From Diplonema japonicum (taxonomy: Eukaryota > Euglenozoa > Diplonemea > Diplonemida > Diplonemidae), in the NCBI GenBank assembly GCA_964019335.1, contig OZ025699.1:1-64000 (forward strand): DNA of 64,000 bases, given 5' to 3'. The notes beneath the pieces were generated by a model. The model was not told the DNA's origin, ran no database searches, and saw only the letters and a program-made list of their open reading frames with translations. This document shows positions 22,189 through 33,800 of the stretch, piece after piece. The translations under genes and the position numbers were made by a program. How positions within the stretch are numbered: the stretch's first letter is position 1; each line of letters starts with the position of its first letter.

Positions 22189-23289
22189 TCAGCGCCTACT
22201 GTTGCTGTCGCTCCCGTAATCACAGTCCACCACCTTAATGTTGGCATAAGCTGTAATACGATTCCTCACATGGTGCATGCGGACCTGGTAGTCCCCGACA
22301 GGGAACTTCGCTGGGTCGATGTAGAACAACACCCTCTTGGCGTACCTGTGCGAAACATCAGCGCAGTTGACAGCACTCCCATGGCAGTACGGGGACCCCG
22401 AGCACCACTTCGGCTGCCCCACACGAAGGTAGTACCTTGTAGACGACAAGTACCTGGGTGCCGTCTTCTCCACGAAGGCAAGTACAGTGCACACGTGCCT
22501 CGCACCACTGTACCTTGCGAACAGGTAGTCCCCACGACACACCTTGTAGGGTACGTATACCTTCGCTCTTGTGTAGCCGCTGCTGCCGTCATCACTTCCG
22601 TAGCTGTGGTCGTGGCTTCCGCTGTGGCTATCACTTGCACTGAGGCTGTCACTCCCACTGAGGCTGTCACTACCACTGCGACTGTCGCTCCCACTGCGGC
22701 TGTCACTACCACTGCGGCTGTCACTTGCACTGAGGCTGTCACTGCCACTGTCACTACCACTGCGGCTGTCGCTCTCACTGAGGCTGTCACTCCCACTGCG
22801 ACTGTCACTACCACTGCGACTGTCACTACCACTGCGGCTGTCACTGCCACTGAGGCTGTCACTACCACTGCGGCTGTCGCTCTCACTGAGGCTGTCACTA
22901 CCACTGCGACTGTCACTACCACTGCGGCTGTCGCTCCCACTGCGACTGTCACTCCCACTGAGGCTGTCACTCCCACTGCGACTGTCACTACCACTGCGAC
23001 TGTCACTACCACTGCGGCTGTCACTGCCACTGAGGCTGTCACTACCACTGCGGCTGTCGCTCCCACTGCGACTGTCGCTTTCACTGCGGCTGTCACTACC
23101 ACTGAGGCTGTCACTGCCACTGCGGCTGTCACTCCCACTACGGCTGTCACTCCCACTGTCACTGTAACCGTAACTCGCGTCACCATCATGGCCATTGCCA
23201 CTGTGATCATGGCCTCGAAGTGCCACTTGGCCAGCCGACTCGCTCAGGTCGGCCATACAAAGCAACCCAGCTAACAGCAGGACCTTCAT
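22189..23289 (-). CDS. Secreted Ser-Asp repeat protein, copy 4 (366 aa, shortest)
   Basis: Complete minimal version: signal peptide, His/Asp-rich N-terminus, about 160 residues of Ser-Asp repeat and the conserved six-Cys C-terminal domain. Being half the length of copy 2 with the same end modules, it shows that tract length is the freely varying property. Its 5' flank (23290-23450) closely matches that of copy 1 and preserves the unoccupied version of the piggyBac-like insertion site. Confidence 0.88.
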   Translation of the reverse strand: MKVLLLAGLLCMADLSESAGQVALRGHDHSGNGHDGDASYGYSDSGSDSRSGSDSRSGSDSLSGSDSRSESDSRSGSDSRSGSDSLSGSDSRSGSDSRSGSDSRSGSDSLSGSDSRSGSDSRSGSDSRSGSDSLSESDSRSGSDSLSGSDSRSGSDSRSGSDSRSGSDSLSESDSRSGSDSGSDSLSASDSRSGSDSRSGSDSRSGSDSLSGSDSLSASDSHSGSHDHSYGSDDGSSGYTRAKVYVPYKVCRGDYLFARYSGARHVCTVLAFVEKTAPRYLSSTRYYLRVGQPKWCSGSPYCHGSAVNCADVSHRYAKRVLFYIDPAKFPVGDYQVRMHHVRNRITAYANIKVVDCDYGSDSNSRR

Positions 23290-24410
23290 GTTTTGTGTTT
23301 TGAGGAAGCTGTGGTGAATTTAGACCTTTTCGTTAGGGACGACGGGAAAAATGTTCAAAAAGCAAAAAGTGAAGTAGAAGAAAAGAAGAAAGTGGCACCT
23401 TATCAGAAAACAAAGAAATATTATAATTTCTTTCATGTTATTTTCTTTTATATTCTTCTCGGTGCGGCAAAGAACAAAAAGCTATATGTGGGCTCTCGTG
23501 TTTTCATTCCTTTCTTCCTGCTTACTCCCCTTTTCTTTAATTTCCTCTCTTCTAAGCTTACCAAAGGTATTCAGGAAGGAGATAAGAGGGGTAGACAGGA
23601 AAGACGAAATAATACTCAAGCCATGGAGCGTGAAAAGAGAGGGAGAAAGAAAAGAAAAAGAGGGGAACTATCGGTCATGCAATGCTGCCCCTCCATGGTG
23701 AAGCAAGAAAAGAAATAGGGGGAAAAAAAAAAAGAGATGAGATAAAGGAGGTTCCTGTTTTGGAAAAAAAAAAAGAAAGAACGGTCGGTGACGGGAATAA
23801 GTGGGCCGCAAAATAGGCCCTTTTTTTTGTTCATCTACAAAATCAAGAATCTTTTTATTCGTCAGTTTCAAAAAATAATATGGTAAGAATTCTCAGTGCG
23901 GTTCCTCTAGCCCGAGTAAAGGGAGAAAAAAGCAAGTTCTTATGGAAGCGAATCCTTTACTCGGCACAAAGGAAACAAGTTTGTAATAATGCTTGAACCA
24001 TATTAAATCTGATTTAAAAAACAAAAAACCTTGCAAAGGAAAAATTACCAGAAAGAAAATCAACCGGTCAGCCAGGTTTCCGGACATTTTTCCATTTGGT
24101 GATCTTCCTTGGTGATTCTTCTCCTCGATTTTCGTTTTACAGCATGTATTAGTTAAAGGAAGTCTTTGTGAGAAGCCCCCTTGTTCTCAACTACCTCAGC
24201 TACTACCTGCACCTATCCCAGCAGCTCTAGTAAAAAATAGAAGAAGACAACAAAACATGAATAGGGTGGCATCGTTTTAAAAAATAGGGTTTCATTGAAA
24301 TAGCGTACTAGCCCCACAACCCGCCCTCGAGAAAGGGGGGATGTTTATATTACCTGTGTCAAAAGGGAAACACAAATAAGAAGCAAAAGCCTATAGATCT
24401 AGAGGAGGAA
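23290..24410. repeat. Spacer of the Ser-Asp repeat array (copy 5)
   Basis: No gene. The order matches the other spacers: 5' flank with a GGGACGACGGG motif (23336), TTCTCGGTGCGGCAAAG (23455), CCATGGAG core and inverted repeat (23578-23720), a partial copy of the GGTTCCTGTTTTGG segment (23751), GAACGGTCGGTGACG, the dispersed AAGGAAGTCTTTGTGAGA segment (24158-24235) and the 3' flank of copy 5. Confidence 0.7.
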
Positions 24411-26267
24411 TCAGCGCCTACTGTTGCTGTCGCTCCCGTAATCACAGTCCACCACCTTAATGTTGGCATAAGCTGTAATACGATTCCTCACATGGTGCAT
24501 GCGGACCTGGTAGTCCCCGACAGGGAACTTCGCTGGGTCGATGTAGAACAACACCCTCTTGGCGTACCTGTGCGAAACATCAGCGCAGTTGACAGCACTC
24601 CCATGGCAGTACGGGGACCCCGAGCACCACTTCGGTTGCCCCACACGAAGGTAGTACCTTGTAGACGACAAGTACCTGGGTGCCGTCTTCTCCACGAAGG
24701 CAAGTACAGTGCACACGTGCCTCGCACCACTGTACCTTGCGAATAGGTAGTCCCCACGACACACCTTGTAGGGTACGTATACCTTCGCTCTTGTGTAGCC
24801 GCTGCTGCCGTCATCACTTCCGTAGCTGTGGTCGTGGCTTCCGCTGCGGCTATCACTTGCACTGAGGCTGTCACTCCCACTGAGGCTGTCACTACCACTG
24901 AGGCTGTCACTCTCACTGCGACTGTCACTACCACTGCGGCTGTCACTTGCACTGAGGCTGTCACTACCACTGCGACTGTCGCTCCCACTGCGGCTGTCAC
25001 TACCACTGCGGCTGTCACTTGCACTGAGGCTGTCACTGCGACTGTCACTACCACTGCGGCTGTCGCTCTCACTGAGGCTGTCACTACCACTGCGACTGTC
25101 ACTACCACTGCGACTATCGCTTCCACTGAGGCTGTCACTGCGACTGTCACTCCCACTGCGACTGTCGCTTCCACTGCGACTGTCACTACCACTGCGGCTG
25201 TCACTACCACTGAGGCTGTCACTACCACTGCGACTGTCACTACCACTGCGGCTGTCGCTCTCACTGAGGCTGTCACTGCGACTGTCACTACCACTGCGAC
25301 TGTCGCTTCCACTGCGACTGTCACTCCCACTGCGACTGTCACTACCACTGCGGCTGTCACTACCACTGAGGCTGTCACTACCACTGCGACTGTCACTACC
25401 ACTGCGGCTGTCGCTCTCACTGAGGCTGTCACTACCACTGCGACTGTCACTACCACTGCGACTATCGCTTCCACTGAGGCTGTCACTGCGACTGTCACTC
25501 CCACTGCGACTGTCACTCCCACTGCGACTGTCACTACCACTGCGGCTGTCACTACCACTGAGGCTGTCACTACCACTGAGGCTGTCACTGCCACTGCGAC
25601 TGTCACTACCACTGCGGCTGTCACTACCACTGAGGCTGTCACTGCCACTGCGACTGTCACTCTCACTGCGACTGTCACTACCACTGAGGCTGTCACTACC
25701 ACTGCGACTGTCACTCCCACTGCGACTGTCACTACCACTGCGGCTGTCACTACCACTGAGGCTGTCACTGCCACTGCGACTGTCACTCTCACTGCGACTG
25801 TCACTACCACTGAGGCTGTCACTACCACTGCGACTGTCACTCCCACTGCGACTGTCACTACCACTGCGGCTGTCACTACCACTGCGGCTGTCACTACCAC
25901 TGAGGCTGTCACTGCCACTGCGACTGTCACTCTCACTGCGACTGTCACTATCACTGCGACTATCGCTTCCACTGCGACTGTCGCTTCCACTGCGGCTGTC
26001 GCTCTCACTTAGGCTGTCACTACCACTGCGGCTGTCACTACCACTGCGACTGTCGCTTCCACTGAGGCTGTCACTACCACTGATGCTGTCGATCCCACTT
26101 TCACTGCGACTCTGGCTGCCACTACGGCTATCACTCCCACTGTCACTGTAACCGTAACTCGCGTCACCATCATGGCCATTGCCACTGTGATCATGGCCTC
26201 GAAGTGCCACTTGGCCAGCAGACGGGTCAGCCATCCAAAGCAACCCAGCTAACAGCAGCAACTTCAT
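24411..26267 (-). CDS. Secreted Ser-Asp repeat protein, copy 5 (618 aa)
   Basis: Same architecture. The N-terminus differs slightly ([19 protein letters not shown]; the Leu-Ser-Glu of the others is missing), and the first repeats read [16 protein letters not shown], a variant shared with copy 6. The Ser-Asp tract is about 410 residues and contains repeated blocks of [13 protein letters not shown] type. The C-terminal six-Cys domain is unchanged. Shared N-terminal repeat variants suggest copies 5 and 6 are the closest pair. Confidence 0.88.
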   Translation of the reverse strand: MKLLLLAGLLWMADPSAGQVALRGHDHSGNGHDGDASYGYSDSGSDSRSGSQSRSESGIDSISGSDSLSGSDSRSGSDSRSGSDSLSESDSRSGSDSRSGSDSRSDSDSRSESDSRSGSDSLSGSDSRSGSDSRSGSDSRSGSDSRSGSDSLSGSDSRSESDSRSGSDSLSGSDSRSGSDSRSGSDSRSGSDSLSGSDSRSESDSRSGSDSLSGSDSRSGSDSRSGSDSLSGSDSLSGSDSRSGSDSRSGSDSRSGSDSRSDSLSGSDSRSGSDSRSGSDSLSESDSRSGSDSRSGSDSLSGSDSRSGSDSRSGSDSRSGSDSRSGSDSRSDSLSESDSRSGSDSRSGSDSLSGSDSRSGSDSRSGSDSRSGSDSRSDSLSGSDSRSGSDSRSGSDSLSESDSRSGSDSRSDSLSASDSRSGSDSRSGSDSRSGSDSLSASDSRSGSDSRSESDSLSGSDSLSGSDSLSASDSRSGSHDHSYGSDDGSSGYTRAKVYVPYKVCRGDYLFARYSGARHVCTVLAFVEKTAPRYLSSTRYYLRVGQPKWCSGSPYCHGSAVNCADVSHRYAKRVLFYIDPAKFPVGDYQVRMHHVRNRITAYANIKVVDCDYGSDSNSRR

Positions 26268-27453
26268 GTTTTGTGTTTAGAGGAAACTGTGGTGAGCTTG
26301 GACGTTCACTTAGTCTTATCAAAGTTGGGGACAAGAGTGGGCTTCGCGGGGGGAGCTCGAGAAAAATGTGGAAATAAGTCACGATATGAATCCTTTACTT
26401 GGTAATTAAGGAGATAAGAGGGGTAGACAGGAAAGACGCAAAACAACTCAAGCCGTGGAGCATGAAAAGAGAGGGAGAATGAAAAAATATGGGCTCAAGT
26501 GTGTTCATTCGTTTCTCCTGCTTACTCCCCTTTTTTTTATTTTATTCTCTTCTCAAAGGTGTTCAGGAAGGAGATAAGAGGGGCAGACAGGAAAGACGAA
26601 ATAATACTCAAGCCATGGAGCGTGAAAAGAGAGGGAGAAAGAAAAAAAAAAGGAGGGGAACTATCGGTCATGCAATGCTGCCCCTCCATGGTGAAGCAAG
26701 AAAAAAAGAGGAGGAAACAAATAGAAAAAGAGAATATTTTAAGGGTGCCTGCAGTATGTGGCAGGGCTCAAGCCTCGTCTACTCGATTACAGTGGTCGCG
26801 CCTCGGCCTAGCAGTAGCTTCTCCGGCGTTCCGCGTCATGTCCTAAATGCGTGGGGTGTGCAACTCAACCTCTGCCATGGCGCTCGAAGGTTTGCTGCCT
26901 GTTCGTCATCCCGAGCATCTGCAATACATTCTTCCACTCGGTGATGACCGACGTTGAGGTCAACAGCGAAAAATACATCTGATGCACTTCTTGTATATCC
27001 ATATTTCTGTGCTATCGCCGCCACAAAAAAGAAAAAAGAATAAGCGGGCCGCAGAATGGGCCTTTTGGTACCCGTTTCTTTCTTCCATGTCAAAAAAACT
27101 TGTTCTTTCAAAAACAATATGGTAAAACTTTCTGTTTTGGTCAACTCGCTCTAGTAAAGTGGTTCAATGGTACTTTACTTAGCACAAAGTACACAAGTTT
27201 GACTCTAAACATATTGAATCAAAAGAGACGCTTGAATAAATAAAGAGACCCAACGAAATAGAAAAATAGGGTAGCATCGTTTTAAAACATGGTTAAACCC
27301 CCGGTGCCAATAGGCAGAGGGCTTAATCTTTTTTAGAAATAGCGTACCAAGGGCCCACAACCCGCCCTCGAGAAAGGGGGGATGGGTGACCTGTACCTGT
27401 GTCAAAAGGGAAACACACATAACAAGCAAAAGCCTATAGATCTAGAGGAGGAA
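26268..27453. repeat. Spacer of the Ser-Asp repeat array (copy 6) with a LINE fragment
   Basis: No intact gene. It contains a partial duplicate of the CCATGGAG core (26410-26480) and a full one (26567-26705). A retroelement-derived segment follows (about 26733-27025), and then the normal continuation TAAGCGGGCCGCAGAATGGG (27041) and the 3' flank of copy 6. Confidence 0.65.
26733..27025 (-). mobile_element. Non-LTR retrotransposon 3' remnant
   Basis: It starts with AAGGGTGCCTGCAGTATGTG, the same 3'-terminal motif as at 17475, 53970 and 61270, and sits at about the same point of the spacer as the 17471 insert. On the minus strand a short frame (about 26836-27030) contains AIAQKYGYTRSASDVFFAVD, with no intact domain. 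It is assigned to the same LINE family because of the shared end. Confidence 0.4.
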
Positions 27454-29520
27454 TCAGCGCCTACTGTTGCTGTCGCTCCCGTAATCACAGTCCACCACCT
27501 TAATGTTGGCATAAGCTGTAATACGATTCCTCACATGGTGCATGCGGACCTGGTAGTCCCCGACAGGGAACTTCGCTGGGTCGATGTAGAACAACACCCT
27601 CTTGGCGTACCTGTGCGAAACATCAGCGCAGTTGACAGCACTCCCATGGCAGTACGGGGACCCCGAGCACCACTTCGGTTGCCCCACACGAAGGTAGTAC
27701 CTTGTAGACGACAAGTACCTGGGTGCCGTCTTCTCCACGAAGGCAAGTACAGTGCACACGTGCCTCGCACCACTGTACCTTGCGAATAGGTAGTCCCCAC
27801 GACACACCTTGTAGGGTACGTATACCTTCGCTCTTGTGTAGCCGCTGCTGCCGTCATCACTTCCGTAGCTGTGGTCGTGGCTTCCGCTGTGGCTGTCACT
27901 TGCACTGAGGCTGTCACTACCACTGCGGCTGTCACTCCCACTGCGACTGTCACTACCACTGAGGCTGTCACTATCACTGCGGCTGTCACTCTCACTCAGG
28001 CTGTCACTACCACTGCGACTGTCACTCCCACTGCGGCTGTCGCTTTCACTGCGGCTGCCACTACCACTGCGGCTGTCACTACCACTGTGGCTGTCACTAC
28101 CACTGCGACTGTCACTACCACTGCGGCTGTCACTCCCACTGCGGCTGTCGCTCTCACTTAGGCTGTCACTACCACTGCGACTGTCGCTTTCACTGCGGCT
28201 GTCACTACCACTGCGACTGTCGCTTTCACTGCGGCTGTCACTACCACTGCGGCTGTCGCTCCCACTGCGGCTGTCACTACCACTGCGGCTGTCGCTCTCA
28301 CTTAGGCTGTTACTACCACTGCGACTGTCGCTTTCACTGCGGCTGTCACTACCACTGCGGCTGTCGCTCTCACTTAGGCTGTCACTACCACTGCGACTGT
28401 CGCTCTCACTGCGACTGTCACTACCACTGCGGCTGTCGCTCTCACTTAGGCTGTCACTACCACTGCGACTGTCGCTTTCACTGCGGCTGTCACTACCACT
28501 GCGGCTGTCGCTCTCACTGCGACTGTCACTGCCACTGCGGCTGTCGCTCTCACTTAGGCTGTTACTACCACTGCGACTGTCGCTTTCACTGCGGCTGTCA
28601 CTACCACTGAGGCTGTCGCTCCCACTGCGGCTGTCACTACCACTGCGGCTGTCGCTCTCACTTAGGCTGTCACTACCACTGCGACTGTCGCTTTCACTGC
28701 GGCTGTCACTACCACTGCGGCTGTCGCTCTCACTTAGGCTGTTACTACCACTGCGACTGTCGCTTTCACTGCGGCTGTCACTACCACTGCGGCTGTCGCT
28801 CTCACTTAGGCTGTCACTACCACTGCGACTGTCGCTTTCACTGCGGCTGTCACTACCACTGCGGCTGTCGCTCCCACTGCGGCTGTCACTACCACTGCGG
28901 CTGTCGCTTTCACTGCGGCTGTCACTACCACTGCGACTGTCGCTTTCACTGCGGCTGTCACTACCACTGCGGCTGTCGCTCTCACTGCGACTGTCACTGC
29001 CACTGCGGCTGTCGCTCTCACTTAAGCTGTTACTACCACTGCGACTGTCGCTTTCACTGCGGCTGTCACTACCACTGCGGCTGTCGCTCCCACTGCGGCT
29101 GTCACTACCACTGAGGCTGTCGCTTTCACTGCGGCTGTCACTACCACTGCGGCTGTCGCTCTCACTGCGACTGTCACTGCCACTGCGGCTGTCACTACCA
29201 GTGCGGCTGTCACTACCACTGCGGCTGTCGCTCTCACTTAGGCTGTTACTACCACTGCGACTGTCGCTCCCACTGCGGCTGTCACTACCACTGCGGCTGT
29301 CGCTCCCACTGCGGCTGTCTCTACCACTGATGCTGTCTATCCCACTTTCACTGCGACTCTGGCTGCCACTACGACTATCACTCCCACTGTCACTGTAACC
29401 GTAACTCGCGTCACCATCATGGCCATTGCCGCTGTGATCATGGCCTCGAAGTGCCACTTGGCCAGCCGACTCGCTCAGGTCAGCCATACAAAGCAACCCA
29501 GCTAACAGCAGGACCTTCAT
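27454..29520 (-). CDS. Secreted Ser-Asp repeat protein, copy 6 (688 aa)
   Basis: Signal peptide, [12 protein letters not shown] segment, about 480 residues of Ser-Asp repeat, His-rich linker and six-Cys domain. The tract is richer in Glu (SDSRSES) and has Asn variants ([10 protein letters not shown]) recurring every few units, so a higher-order unit of several 18-bp repeats has been amplified. One ACT variant (SRTGSD) is present. This is the most upstream copy of the array on the coding strand. Confidence 0.88.
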   Translation of the reverse strand: MKVLLLAGLLCMADLSESAGQVALRGHDHSGNGHDGDASYGYSDSGSDSRSGSQSRSESGIDSISGRDSRSGSDSRSGSDSRSGSDSRSGSNSLSESDSRSGSDSRTGSDSRSGSDSRSESDSRSGSDSRSESDSLSGSDSRSGSDSRSGSDSRSESDSRSGSNSLSESDSRSGSDSRSESDSRSGSDSRSESDSRSGSDSRSESDSRSGSDSRSGSDSRSGSDSRSESDSRSGSDSLSESDSRSGSDSRSESDSRSGSNSLSESDSRSGSDSRSESDSRSGSDSLSESDSRSGSDSRSGSDSLSGSDSRSESDSRSGSNSLSESDSRSGSDSRSESDSRSGSDSRSESDSRSGSDSLSESDSRSGSDSRSESDSRSGSDSLSESDSRSGSDSRSESDSRSGSNSLSESDSRSGSDSRSGSDSRSGSDSRSESDSRSGSDSRSESDSRSGSDSLSESDSRSGSDSRSGSDSRSGSDSHSGSDSRSGSGSRSESDSRSGSDSRSGSDSLSESDSRSDSDSLSGSDSRSGSDSRSGSDSLSASDSHSGSHDHSYGSDDGSSGYTRAKVYVPYKVCRGDYLFARYSGARHVCTVLAFVEKTAPRYLSSTRYYLRVGQPKWCSGSPYCHGSAVNCADVSHRYAKRVLFYIDPAKFPVGDYQVRMHHVRNRITAYANIKVVDCDYGSDSNSRR

Positions 29521-30884
29521 GTTTTGTGTTTTGAGAAAGCTGTGGTGAGTTTGGACTTTTTATTAGTTAGATCAAAATTGGGGACACGCTACGTGATAGG
29601 GAGCCAAGGACAAACCTCACGGGTTTTGATCGCCTTCAAGTGCAATGCTGCATTGCTGTGTCTGCTTTACGGTCAGAGATGTTGTGCGGCATGTATAGCA
29701 AGAAGAAAAGAAATAAGGAAAAGGTAGAGAGAGCTGCATAAAAGTGGGGAAATAAGTTACAATGTGAGCCCCGCTCGGGACAGAATTACTCGCTATCTTC
29801 CGCGCGACCCCATATCATATTATTTCCTTATTTTCTTTCTTTTTTTGGTATTCACACAAGATGTATCTCTGTGAAAATCAAATAAGTCAACTTCCTTTCT
29901 TTCCCCCCTTTCTCTTTTCTTCTTTTGCTCTTTAGGAGCGATGCCAGCAAGAAGCAAAAAAGAAAGGGGTGGGGGAAGGTTTTATAGAACCTGCATTAAA
30001 GGAGCAAAGAAAATAAAAATGAAATGCGGTAAAAAAAAAAAAGGAAGATAGATATGCTTATGGAGCTAGAGAGAAAAAGGAAGAAAAAAAAAAGGAGAAA
30101 AAAAAAAAGAAAGAAAATCAGAGGGACTGCCGATTACAGACATGAGATATATTCACCTTGTTCCTTACATTGTTTTTTGTTTTGCTTTTGTTTTGTTTCT
30201 TTTTTTCCAGAAAAAAGACCTTTCTTGTCCCCGGATGCTTTTTATTTTCGTTAACAAGTGGTGAAAAGTGAAACAAACAATCGCCTCTTTCTGAACCAAA
30301 AAGCCCTCTTTATTTTCTTTCTTTTCCTTCTCTAAAAATTCATCGAAGCTGAGAGAAAAAGAAAAACACATTACAAGTAAAAACAGAAGAGATTATAGAA
30401 AAAGAGGGGAAAAAGACGGTAGAGGGGAAAGGTGAAAATAATGCGAAGATGAGCAGCTGCAAAGCCTCTCATGTGAGGAACCCCCGATTTTTCTTTTTCT
30501 CTTATAAATATTTCACATCTAGTCTGTCTGGATATTCAAAAAAAAATTGATCTTTGAGGTAAAGACGTAATTCGGAGAGAGCTACAAAAAAAATATATAT
30601 ATAAGTGCTGACGAGGGAAAGCGCTGTGCTTCCTCCATGAAGGAGAAATAAAAATAAAAAAAAAAGAGTCAGCTGATGTTGTTGTTTTGTGCAAAGCCGT
30701 TTTCACCTACAGCAGGGATCAACGGGAAAAATAAAAAAAAACCACGAAAAATAGAATTCTGTAAATTTTGAAAGGGAGAAGAGAGGGAGAAGAAACAAAG
30801 AAAAAAAAAAATGGACGAAAGAAGAAAAAAAAAAATCTTTTTTTTCTTTTTTTCCCTTCTTTTTTCTTTTTTGTATTATGCCTT
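29521..30884. other. Intergenic region between the Ser-Asp array and the ABC transporter
   Basis: No gene supported. The first 60 bases are Ser-Asp gene 5' flank. The rest is low complexity with many A or purine runs on the plus strand (30010-30120, 30640-30670, 30770-30880), that is, pyrimidine tracts on the coding strand in the 3' region of the ABC gene. Short frames here are homopolymer artefacts. Confidence 0.65.
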
Positions 30885-33800
30885 CTATGCCGCGTTATTC
30901 CTCTTGCAAATAGTAATGAAAACCTGCTCAAGGGACGTCTCGCTGATAGAGTAGTCAATGATGTTCAGCACCTTGCGCGACTTCTCGATTGTGGAAAACA
31001 TCTGCGACAGCTTCTGCCCTGCTGTGAGCTGGTAGGTGAGGCGGTGGTTCGTCTGCTCCACAAGAGTAGAGTTCTCGAAGTTCTTCTCAAAGAAAGTAAG
31101 AACGTGTTCCTCCATTTCAGGAGCCACCTTCACCTGCACCTCATAAGCACCTCCGAACTTGTGCTTCAAGTGCGACAGTGACCCGAGGCACTGGATCCTC
31201 CCATCCACCATGATCGCTGTTCGGTGTGCCAGGGCTTCCACTTCTTCTAGATGGTGGGTCGTTAGTACCACGCACCTCCCCTTCCCGATAGACTGAAGTG
31301 CGGTCCACATTCCCCTCCTCGCCACAGGGTCCATCCCAGCTGTCGGTTCGTCCAAAAGAATGCATGATGGGCCTCCGATGAGGGAGATTGCGATGCTTGT
31401 TTTTCTCTTGTTCCCCCCCGACAGACGCTTGCAAACTGTGTTCTTGTGGTCCTGCAGCCCTAGCACCTGGATCAGCCCGTCTGACATCTCATCGCGAAGC
31501 TCCATCGGGACACCACGCAGAGCAGCGTACAGTGCGATGTGTTCCATCGGCGTCAGCAGGTCAAGAAGAGCGTCGAACTGCGGGCAGTACCCTAGCTCCC
31601 TCTTCGCCTCCGCCGCTTCTGTCACCACGTCGTAGCCCTTGATGGACGCACACCCGGAGGTTGGGAGGAAGTTGCCTGCTAGCACCTCGATGGTGGTGGT
31701 CTTCCCTGCTCCATTCGTTCCCAGGAAGGCGAAGATCTCGTCTGTTTTCACCCCAAAGGACACCTCCTTCACCGCCACTTTCGGTGGGTTGGAGGGGTAC
31801 ACCTTCCGCAGGCGCTGCACACGAACTACGTCGCCGGACCTCCCGTTCAGCACTGCGTTCTTCTCCGCCAGCACGTCATCGTCAACACCTATCTTCGACA
31901 CCATCTCCTCGGCGGCTGTGGAATGGTCCTCGTCGGGGCTTGGCGGCTTTTTCAAGCGAAGCATGTACCATATCTGCGGGAAGTCGTTCGCCATCGAGAG
32001 GGTTGCGAACACAGGGAACATCATGCACAGGAACAGGATGTCCCACCCTACCACGTCCATCGACAGGGGGGTGTTCGTGGTCGTCCCCACCTCCAGTTGG
32101 CTGGGAAGCTGCGCAAGGGCCAGCAGCCCGTCGCCCAAACAGAATGCGGGTATCACACGGAACACGTACCGCAGAACCTTCGCCACCTCCTGCGTGTCCT
32201 CAATGATATCCAGGATGCTGACCGTGATGACGAGAGCGAAACCGGAGAAGTAGTTCCCAAGCAGCACGGTGTTCTGACCTGTCGTGGCACTCGTGAAAAA
32301 GAAGGACGCCAGGTACGCAGCGAAGATGGCCGTCAGCGCGTAGAAGACGAACAGCAGCACCGTTGCTATGAATGCCTCGCCACCACCCACATACTCGTCT
32401 CGACCGAAAAACAGGAAGACAAGTATAGTGAGGAAGGCGCTCAAGCAGAATGACACGAAGTCCCAGCACAGGTTGGACAGCCAGTAGGCAGTGAGCTTCA
32501 CACCAGACACCACCTGCACGTGCTTTGACTTGCTGACTCGTTCCTGCACCAGGAACGAAACGTAGTTCGCAGGGATGAAGCAGAAGGGGAGCATGATGAA
32601 CACCGCCGTCAGGGTGTTCTGAAAGGCTTCCCGCTTGTCCTCGTGGTAGACACTGTAGGGAAGGGGGTGGTTCACCACACTGATCCCCGTGCTCCCGCCA
32701 GTTTGCTGTCTGTACTGCGCTGAGGCAAAACCGTTCACCGCAATGGGGATGCTGTGCATACTGCTCGTGTTGTGAAACAACGACATCGGGGAGACAAAAT
32801 CCGCAGCCGGTTGGAACAGTGCCTGCCAGCACCTGTTGTCTTTGTCCGAACGGTGCAGCAGCCAGTCGCTCATGTTCGCAGGGCTTTCAAAGGTATCTGG
32901 CATCGGCGTCACCCCTGCTATCATTCCATTCACAGCAAAGAGACTGTCCACAGGCGCGACAGGGAAGATCGAGTCCTCGCCGTAGGAAGTGAGGCTGAGG
33001 GCGGACAACTGGCTGTTGCCGAAGGACAACGCCAAGGCAAACACTACAACCACCACGGGGAGGACAAGCTGGAAGCATATGGTGCACATGTCACGCTTGC
33101 TGTACTGTAGCCTCTTCCTGAACAGCCCGTGCCATTGCGACATGTACAGGGTCTTGTCTTGCATCCTGTCGGCGGGGTTCATGTCGATCCCTTGCAAGTG
33201 CTTCCTGTCGAGGTTGTGCTGCGCTTCTTGTTGCTGCTGATGGTTCGTCATTATCGCACGCTGCTGCCCCTGCTCTTCCTCTGCCTCGTGGTCGTGTGCG
33301 ATCTTGATGAAGATCTCTTCTAAGGTCGTCACGCTCATCCCGAAGGTCTTCACCCCAAGCTGCCTCCCCGACGTCTCCAGAAGCTCGAACATCTGTGCGA
33401 AGTTAGGGAGCCCCCACATGGGGATCCTGTATGCAAGCTCCGACCCTGCCGCCGACAGAAGCTCCACGTCCTGGTCCCCGTTCTTCTTCAGCGGGGATAT
33501 TTCGCCTTTGATGGTGTTCGTGATGCTGTCGATGTCTGCCCCGCCGGGTGCCAGCTCCATGGTGAGGTTGTAGCCGACACCGAGCTTTTGCTTCAAGAAG
33601 AACGAAGATCCCCAGCAGTCCACACGGCCGCCGTGCAGGATCGCGATCGAGTCCCCCAAGAGGTCTGCCTCGTCCATGAAGTGCGTCGTCAGTAGGATTG
33701 TCCGCCCATTCCGCACAGCCTTCAGCAGGTCCCAGATCGCCCTCCTTGCCTGCACGTCCATCCCGGCTGTTGGTTCGTCAAAGATGATGAATTTCGGGCC

